Below are positions 58,701-64,000 of a stretch of DNA of 64,000 bases, piece by piece. Numbering within the stretch: the first letter of the stretch is position 1; every line of letters starts with the position of its first letter. The stretch spans positions 24,965,846 through 25,029,845 of the forward strand of contig NC_049987.1 in the NCBI RefSeq assembly GCF_000003815.2, given 5' to 3'. The notes under the pieces are model-generated. The model made no database searches, was not told where the DNA came from, and saw only the letters and a list, made by a program, of their open reading frames with translations. The translations under genes were made by a program, and so were the position numbers. This DNA comes from Branchiostoma floridae. Taxonomy: Eukaryota; Chordata; Leptocardii; Amphioxiformes; Branchiostomatidae.

Positions 58701-61700
58701 ATAAGATACTATTATTGCCCAATCTGTCCGCAAAATAGAAAATACAGAGACACTTTTCTAACTCACTGTTGCTGAAGTCCTTGTCCTGTGCTCTGAACTC
58801 ATCATTGACATATCTGTCCAACATGTTCCTGTGGAAATACAACAACACTGGTGTTAACTTATATTTCAAACATGTGTAATACTTATCAAGTAATAAAAAT
58901 TGAATCATCTTTAAATATATACATGTAGTTAACCTGGATGTGCAACCTTCATAAACAAGTAATGTACTTGTTACCAAACTAAGTAAAGTTTAGACAGCAG
59001 GAACCCACCTGTTAAAGTGGGGAAACATGTCCAGAAACAGTTGTCTCATCTCATCCTTGTCTATGTAACCATTCTTGTCCTGGGTGGGCAAAAACACAAA
59101 CATTCAATACAGTTTCAATCCCTGCACTAACACACATACATTTATCAACAGACCCAACTGGTCCATTCTGCTACAATGGTATAGTTTCCAACATCCCGCT
59201 AAAGTTTGGAAATCCTTTTTACATGTCAGGGTTGGACATGTCCACTAGCCCTATTGTCCAGGGCAAGTGAAAATGCCAATTGGGCAAGTGTTTGTCCTAC
59301 CCCACTTGCCCGATTGGGCAAGTTAGATTTTTTTTCCATTGAGTGATATTTTGATATACTTGCTACTTTTCACAGTCATGGCATCAAGCATAGGTCAACA
59401 CAGAAAATAGAGCCAATAACAAGAACTCCATTGATGGCCATGAAAATACGTAGAAGAATGTCATTTAAATTTCGGGCAAGTGAAAAGTTGTTTCGGGCAA
59501 GTAGACTTTTTATGTACTTGCCCGATAGGACAAGTCAATTTTAGAAAACTTGTCCAACCCTGCATGTAACTATTTCTGTGTCATATGTTAGGAAAAAACA
59601 GCAAAGGGAGTCCTTTGCATCATGATATTCTTATCTATATTAGCAATCAAATAGAACCATGTACTTATTAGCAATCTATTAGAATCATGTAATGACAGAG
59701 AAGACACTCTTACCGCATCATATTTGTTGAATTTCTTTCTCGCATCCTCTACTTGCTTAGCTGTCAGGTCCTGAAAATGGATACACAAAACCAAAATTCA
59801 CAAAAATCATGTGATATATAGTTGCTCATTCAAAAAGGTCGGTATGGTTGAATAACAAAGTTCTATATTCAAAACCACATATTTTCTAGAGCCAACGTTT
59901 TGGTGACTGTCATCCTCTTCAAAGCAATACCTGGTCCACTTTGCACTGCAACTAGTTGTTGCTACTAAAAATGTAGTCCCAAACGTAAAGTCTTGTCAAA
60001 TATATGTACATATATGCAGTGCAAACTAAACCAGTTGGTATTGCTTTGAGAGTGGTGACAAACAGTCACAAAATGTGAGCTATTGTAAACATGTGATTGT
60101 GAATAAGAGCTTTGTTCCTGAAAAAAAACATTCAGGTGGTCTGTATATGGTGTTTTGAATTTGGTAATAATGAATTGAGATCTGCAACATACAAAAAATA
60201 ACATCCATAGATATATTTACTTCACAAAACAACATAGATACAGAATGATAATACTGAACGTTTTCCTGCAGCAGTCAAGAGTACACAAGAACATATACAT
60301 GCATCAAATGCACAGAAAGGCATTTAATAGTACTTGTTTTACCACTATGGAAGTGAGTTAGTCTAGACATTGGAAACGTGTGTTATAAGAGGCAGTTATG
60401 ACATATGAGCTGGACGTTTGACTTACAACATGCCACTTTTACATGACCATTCTTTAAAGAAAACCTCATTTGTATGAAAGTTTTCAGGCTAATATATTAC
60501 AATGTTTTCATTTTTTTCCCTTTTTCTTGCTTGAAAAAATCTGAACGATTCATATAAGATAGTTTTAAGACTTGCTAAAATTGCTAAATTGCTTCACACA
60601 CATTTTCCTTTTTTTCTCCTAAGTGGTAAAGATATAAAAACCCATTTTTAGGACCAAATTGAGCCGAATTTCATCAAAACATGTCTCCAGTGGCATATCT
60701 GAGGTCAAACTTGTACAATTTCATTTTCAATGCAAAGCTGTTAAGTTTGATGGTAGCAATAGAACAGGAAAAGGTGTGAAGTGTTGTAACCGATACCTTA
60801 GGAACCATGTAGCGAACATCTCCCGCCTTGGTGTCGTGATTGGTGATGCGAGAGAGAGCGGTGACCCCGTGATGTCACAGGTGACAGGTCATAGGTGAAA
60901 GGTCACAGAAGGGTGAAAAATCATGAACACCCAAGGTGTGAAAGCACCAACTTTTATTTCAAGATTCAGCAACTTTCTTAAAGAAAGGTACAAAATCTCA
61001 AAATAAAATGATATATTGATTAATGATGTGGCTATCAAACTAAATGTGCATTTGAATTTCAAAGGTGAATTCAAAATGAAAGATTATGACATGTAATTTT
61101 CTAAATCTTAGGATAGACAAGTTATACATGGGGTTAGAGTAAGATCACCAACGGAATAGGCATGCAAACATGTGTGTTCTGGAAACAAATTCTATCGACT
61201 TGTGAAAGTTACATTTCTTCAATAAAAAATGGCACTAAATCATGCGGTTAACACTTCTATAGTAAACCAAGAAGGAACAGAGAAAACGCACCTCTGCACT
61301 TGCTAGCGACCGACCCTTGGCCCCACTGCTGCTCATGCGCTTCACCACTTCTGCCAGCAGGGGGAGCCGCGAGGAGTCGTCTGACTCCAGAATGTTCAGC
61401 TCTCTTGCAAGGGCATCGCGACCTTCGTACTTCTCTCCCTGGCAAAATAAAAATATTAGCATATCAACATTTTATAGCCACACACAGAATGTGTTCCATG
61501 CAAACACATCCATGCCTTGTACTAGCATGCTTGAGAAACAGCCCACAAACCCGAAGGAACCAAACACTAGTACCATATCCAAAACCAGCCGCAAGTCCAA
61601 AGTGAAATGTGCGATACACATAAGTCATACAAATAAAATTATGTATTCTAAAATGTGACACCACATAACACTGAAAATCACACCAACAAATCAACACAGC

Positions 61701-63979
61701 ACAACAATTGCAGGGCTCGAAATATTGGGTGCATGTGCACCCAGGTGCACCCAAAAATAGAGATGTGCACCCAATTTTCTGTGGGTGCACCCAAATATTT
61801 TGTTAGGTTTATGTATGTAAAGATATCAAAGTATACTAATATACATCATATTCTTGACATCTAAGTGTTAGAAAGATAACAGAAATGTCTGTCATGGTAC
61901 TTGTTTGAGAATTTGATAGCTTGTAACTAAGATGTATTATTAGGTTATTACCTAAATTTAAGTGGTGCACCCAAATATTTTTTGGTGCACCCAATTCTTT
62001 AACCTGGGTGCACCAGTGCACCAAATCCCAAAAATGAATTTCGAGCCCTGAATTGCCACCTTAAACTATGCACCACTAACTACTGTCTGTCAGAGATAGT
62101 CTCTTATCCATCCTAGCCTAGCTCCAGCCCCTTCCTTGTTACTTCTCTGTAGAATATTCTGGCACCTGCTCCATTTAAATGTTTGGCCTGATGTCCTTAC
62201 TTAGCATGAGTACCATCAACCGTAGTGACCGCTGGCTCAGTCCTTTTGGTTGCTAGCTCCGTAGTCAGCCAGCCTTTCGCTTGCAGCAAGTTGCTAGCTC
62301 TGATCTTGTATCTGCTACCATAGCTACTCGGCCATTTGATGCCACCTATTTATGGGTGCCAGACAACTTTGCAGGGAAGTTATTAGAAAAGCAGGCCGGA
62401 GCTAAAACAGGACGGACAGTTTGTGTTCTATCTCTGACCATCCATGAAACAAGCAGGAACCCCAGGCAACAGTCTATCCAGTCTCCAAGTAGAGGTTAGG
62501 ATCAGGGTGGTTTTGGATCTCGTGTGGGTGTTTTCATAAAAATTTCTACTTAACCAGTTTTTGAACAAAAAGAAAACTTTCAGGACTAATTCGAAAACCC
62601 AATAAAAGCGCGTAAAATATCTATTCAATGCCAGCCAGAGTCTAACCTCTGCTTGGAGAGTATAGTCCACCTTTCCCCTCATGCGTACACACAGAGCTAC
62701 ATGTACTGTACATCACACTGTGATACTCTATTCACCTGGACACAACTGTCCTGTGTTCCGCACACAGACGGTGGGAGAGAAAGGTGAGGTCAGTGGTGAG
62801 TGCTAGCTGCTACGAATGTGACAACTTCATTGGTGAATACCAAGTTACATCTTGTCATCCTAAGGTATATACCACTCAGCAACAAAATGATACACAGAGC
62901 AAAACTGTACCAAAGGCATGGTGACTGTGTGTAAGCAAACTAGCTACAGCAGGACTTCATAGAAAAATACATATAGTAGAATGGGAGAGGTGAAGTACAT
63001 TTGTAGCAACTCAATCTTCTGTTTCTTTTCCTGACTGGTATTGCCTTCATATTCAAAATGCATGTACCAGAAAGCCTCTTCCAATTGCTAACATTAATGA
63101 TTTACCCTTCCATTTGCTTCCTGTAAAAAAAACACTAAATTCTCAGGGGACAAAGGCTTAGTGTAAGCATAGATATAAACACAATACTGATGATGTACTG
63201 CTCTTCTGAAAAAAAGGTGCAAACACCCAGTTAAAAAGATAAGATGGCAACAGGGTATGAAAACTCCACTTTAATAATAATCAACAATGACATCTCTGTC
63301 ACTCTGTAGTGAAAGCAGACTCTATTCAAAATCAAACAACGAGTACTAGTATGGTACAGGAGTAAATAGTCTTACAATATTTGTTTCTGGGTCGAAGACT
63401 GCCAGCGAATAGTCCAGGTTGAAGTGGATGAGGAACTCTCGCACCAGCGCCGCAACCATACGACCTGGGGAGGTCAAGGGGCAAAGTTCAAAAGCCAGTT
63501 AACTGACAAGAAAGACTTCACACTAGTTAAAGGTCAAAATATGACCTTGCGGCCCTGTCCAGCAGGTTCATCCTAGTTAGTACCAGCAAAACTTTATAAT
63601 ATAAGAGACGTCAAAGAGACCAGAGACACATACTTGAAGAAATATACTGTATCCTTGAATTTTTACGACATCCTATCCTATATTCTTAGCCACAAACCTT
63701 CCTTGGTGTTGAGAAACTTCTTCAGGTCTTGGTTGACCAACTGAGACTTGCTCTGCAAAGAAGTAGAATCACAAGAACTTGATACAATTTTCTACACATT
63801 TTTTTTACAGATGTACATGTACATGTAATTACTTTTAACGATATTGGTAAAAGTCATCACAAATGCAAAATATCTTCAAGCAACATTCGGCCAACTAATT
63901 ACAAAAAAAAAAAAAAAACACCAACCTCTAAGGCCCCCTGCTCTTCTAAGGCAAGAAAAACACTTGCTCTCAGCTGAGC
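52015..63979 (-). CDS. CEP43: CEP43 (FGFR1OP/FOP) centrosomal protein with two EF-hands
   Basis: Minus-strand exons: 63979-63926, 63752-63698, 63464-63376, 61438-61292, 60826-60797, 59770-59714, 59079-59009, 58828-58767, 58190-58129, 57755-57678, 55235-55084, 53118-53076, 52607-52508 and 52107-52015 (stop). Known CEP43 features: AQLRASVFLALEEQ and DLKKFLNTKEGRMV (N-terminal TOF/LisH dimerisation region), FLIHFNLDYSLAVFDPETN, GRDALARELNI, DDDDFFDKPVP, EEIEEEISIEADDLL and the C-terminal FDDLTEDRTVSQ. CEP43 anchors microtubules at centrosomes and acts in ciliogenesis. Phases agree except between 55235-55084 and 53118-53076, where an exon must be missing, probably in the N run. Exons 59770-58129 add two canonical EF-hand loops (DADKNGYIDKDE and DKDFSNTIDFDE), which I do not know from the human protein. 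The first exon lies beyond the right edge. The 30-nt exon 60826-60797 rests on a weak acceptor. Confidence 0.9.
52619..53040 (-). mobile_element. Retroposon 3' end with (CAAA)n tail
   Basis: On the minus strand the segment ends in an AATAAATAAAGG stretch followed by a CAAACAAACAAACAAAC tail. Such tails mark non-LTR retrotransposons and SINEs. It lies in the CEP43 intron between exons 53118-53076 and 52607-52508. A second minus-strand tail of the same kind is at about 53618-53640. Confidence 0.5.
53317..53380 (+). mobile_element. tRNA-like SINE fragment
   Basis: GGTCCCTGTAGATCAACTGG, then TAGCAGCCTCACA, matches the head of the SINE at 57190 and is then interrupted. Only the A-box part remains. 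Confidence 0.5.
53640..55083. other. CEP43 intron, no gene seen
   Basis: Contains a GC-rich CpG-bearing patch near 54055-54095 and otherwise unremarkable sequence. The expected missing CEP43 exon was not seen here, leaving the N run as its likely place. Confidence 0.4.
55610..56175. repeat. Three tandem copies of a 195-245-bp unit with (CA)n spacers
   Basis: GCATACAACAGCAGCCAYTC, then CAGACAATGGTAC and CATACACCAGTCCGCTGTA, occur three times (about 55620, 55864 and 56064), separated by CA-rich tracts of different length. It lies in the CEP43 intron between exons 57755-57678 and 55235-55084. Confidence 0.85.
56195..56985. repeat. Four diverged tandem copies of a unit of about 195 bp
   Basis: GGAGTTTCAGGGCAAGGCCC, CAGGACCAGAATCATCGCTC and GGCAGATTGGGCYATACCAAG recur with starts near 56207, 56405, 56607 and 56793. 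Identity falls toward the right. It directly follows the previous array. Confidence 0.85.
57190..57320 (+). mobile_element. tRNA-derived SINE head
   Basis: An A box (TAGCTCAACTGG, 57202-57213) and a B box (GGTTCAATCC, 57291-57300) lie in a tRNA-like order but about 80 nt apart, with a broken cloverleaf. It is a SINE or tRNA relic rather than a working tRNA gene. Confidence 0.65.
57326..57517. mobile_element. Palindromic MITE, 192 bp
   Basis: TTATACCCCCCTCACATTAG is inverted as CTAATGTGATGGGGGTATAA; the arms extend inward for about 65 nt through GGCGCGATTCGATCGGACGA-type sequence. It directly abuts the SINE head in a CEP43 intron. Confidence 0.85.
58278..58611. mobile_element. CAGGG-ended MITE with 5-bp TSD (copy 1)
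   Basis: It starts CAGGGTTGGACAAGT and ends ACTTGTCCAACCATG, flanked by TGCTG on both sides (58273-58277, 58612-58616). The interior repeats an ACTTGCCCGA-like word. A second copy of the family, in the opposite orientation, is at 59227-59562. Confidence 0.85.
59227..59562. mobile_element. CAGGG-ended MITE with 5-bp TSD (copy 2, inverted)
   Basis: It runs from CAGGGTTGGACATGTCC to AACTTGTCCAACCCTG, flanked by CATGT (59222-59226, 59563-59567). Relative to copy 1 it lies in the opposite direction; the two bracket EF-hand exons 59079-59009 and 58828-58767. Confidence 0.85.
61711..62050. mobile_element. CAGGG-ended MITE with 5-bp TSD (TGCACCC type)
   Basis: It runs from CAGGGCTCGAAATATT to AATTTCGAGCCCTG, flanked by AATTG (61706-61710, 62051-62055). 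The interior carries about eight copies of GGTGCACCCAA-like words in both orientations. Confidence 0.85.
62480..62663. mobile_element. CTCCAAG-family MITE
   Basis: TCTCCAAGTAGAGGTTAGG and TCTAACCTCTGCTTGGAGA are inverted ends around a core of about 145 bp. Related to 4624-4827 and the intron 3 elements. It lies in a CEP43 intron. Confidence 0.75.
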
Positions 63980-64000
63980 CTGAAACCAACATAAAACAAT

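Overview
The window is animal nuclear DNA. It has spliced genes with GT-AG introns, AATAAA signals, many small inverted-repeat transposons and three runs of N (1764-1875, 38562-38661, 53178-53277). A centrosomal CEP43/FOP gene, a large lineage-specific repeat-protein family and dense MITEs suggest an invertebrate deuterostome, most likely a lancelet (Branchiostoma). The species is inference.

Layout, left to right. (1) 1-991: the 3' end of a TPR gene copy, damaged at both visible edges. (2) 2109-7076, minus strand: a small GNAT acetyltransferase gene reconstructed from five exons; its introns carry a 34-bp minisatellite and several MITEs. (3) 9127-49209, plus strand: four complete tandem paralogues of a 4-exon gene (9127-16480, 22833-28228, 30591-35791, 43546-49209). 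Each encodes TPR-like helical modules, a GlnD/DUF294-like nucleotidyltransferase (NTase) domain, a helical domain, and a tract of near-identical 44-residue TPRs held in one exon. Repeat number differs: 19, 7, 9 and 11. (4) 38041-38856, minus strand, between the third and fourth complete paralogue: the 3' exon of a multipass membrane protein. (5) 52015-63979, minus strand: CEP43, with its first exon off the right edge and one exon probably in the third N run. It contains two EF-hands that I do not know from the vertebrate protein.

The NTase-TPR cluster is the main discovery candidate. The proximal flanks alternate between two classes (A: genes at 9127 and 30591; B: fragment at 1, genes at 22833 and 43546), as if the array grew by copying a two-gene unit. 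Parts of the coding exons group the other way (9127 with 43546, 22833 with 30591), which indicates gene conversion. Within the TPRs the scaffold is nearly fixed, while variation falls on the residues that TPRs use to contact ligands. An enzyme-like domain joined to a variable recognition tract suggests a diversified sensor/effector family, possibly immune; that role is inference.

The other sequence is mostly mobile DNA: a 3.6-kb TTAA-flanked foldback element (17660-21290), TA-flanked elements (7195-7670, 10293-11182), a TIR element retained in intron 3 of all four paralogues, 5-bp-TSD elements in CEP43 introns, LINE 3' ends and tandem arrays.
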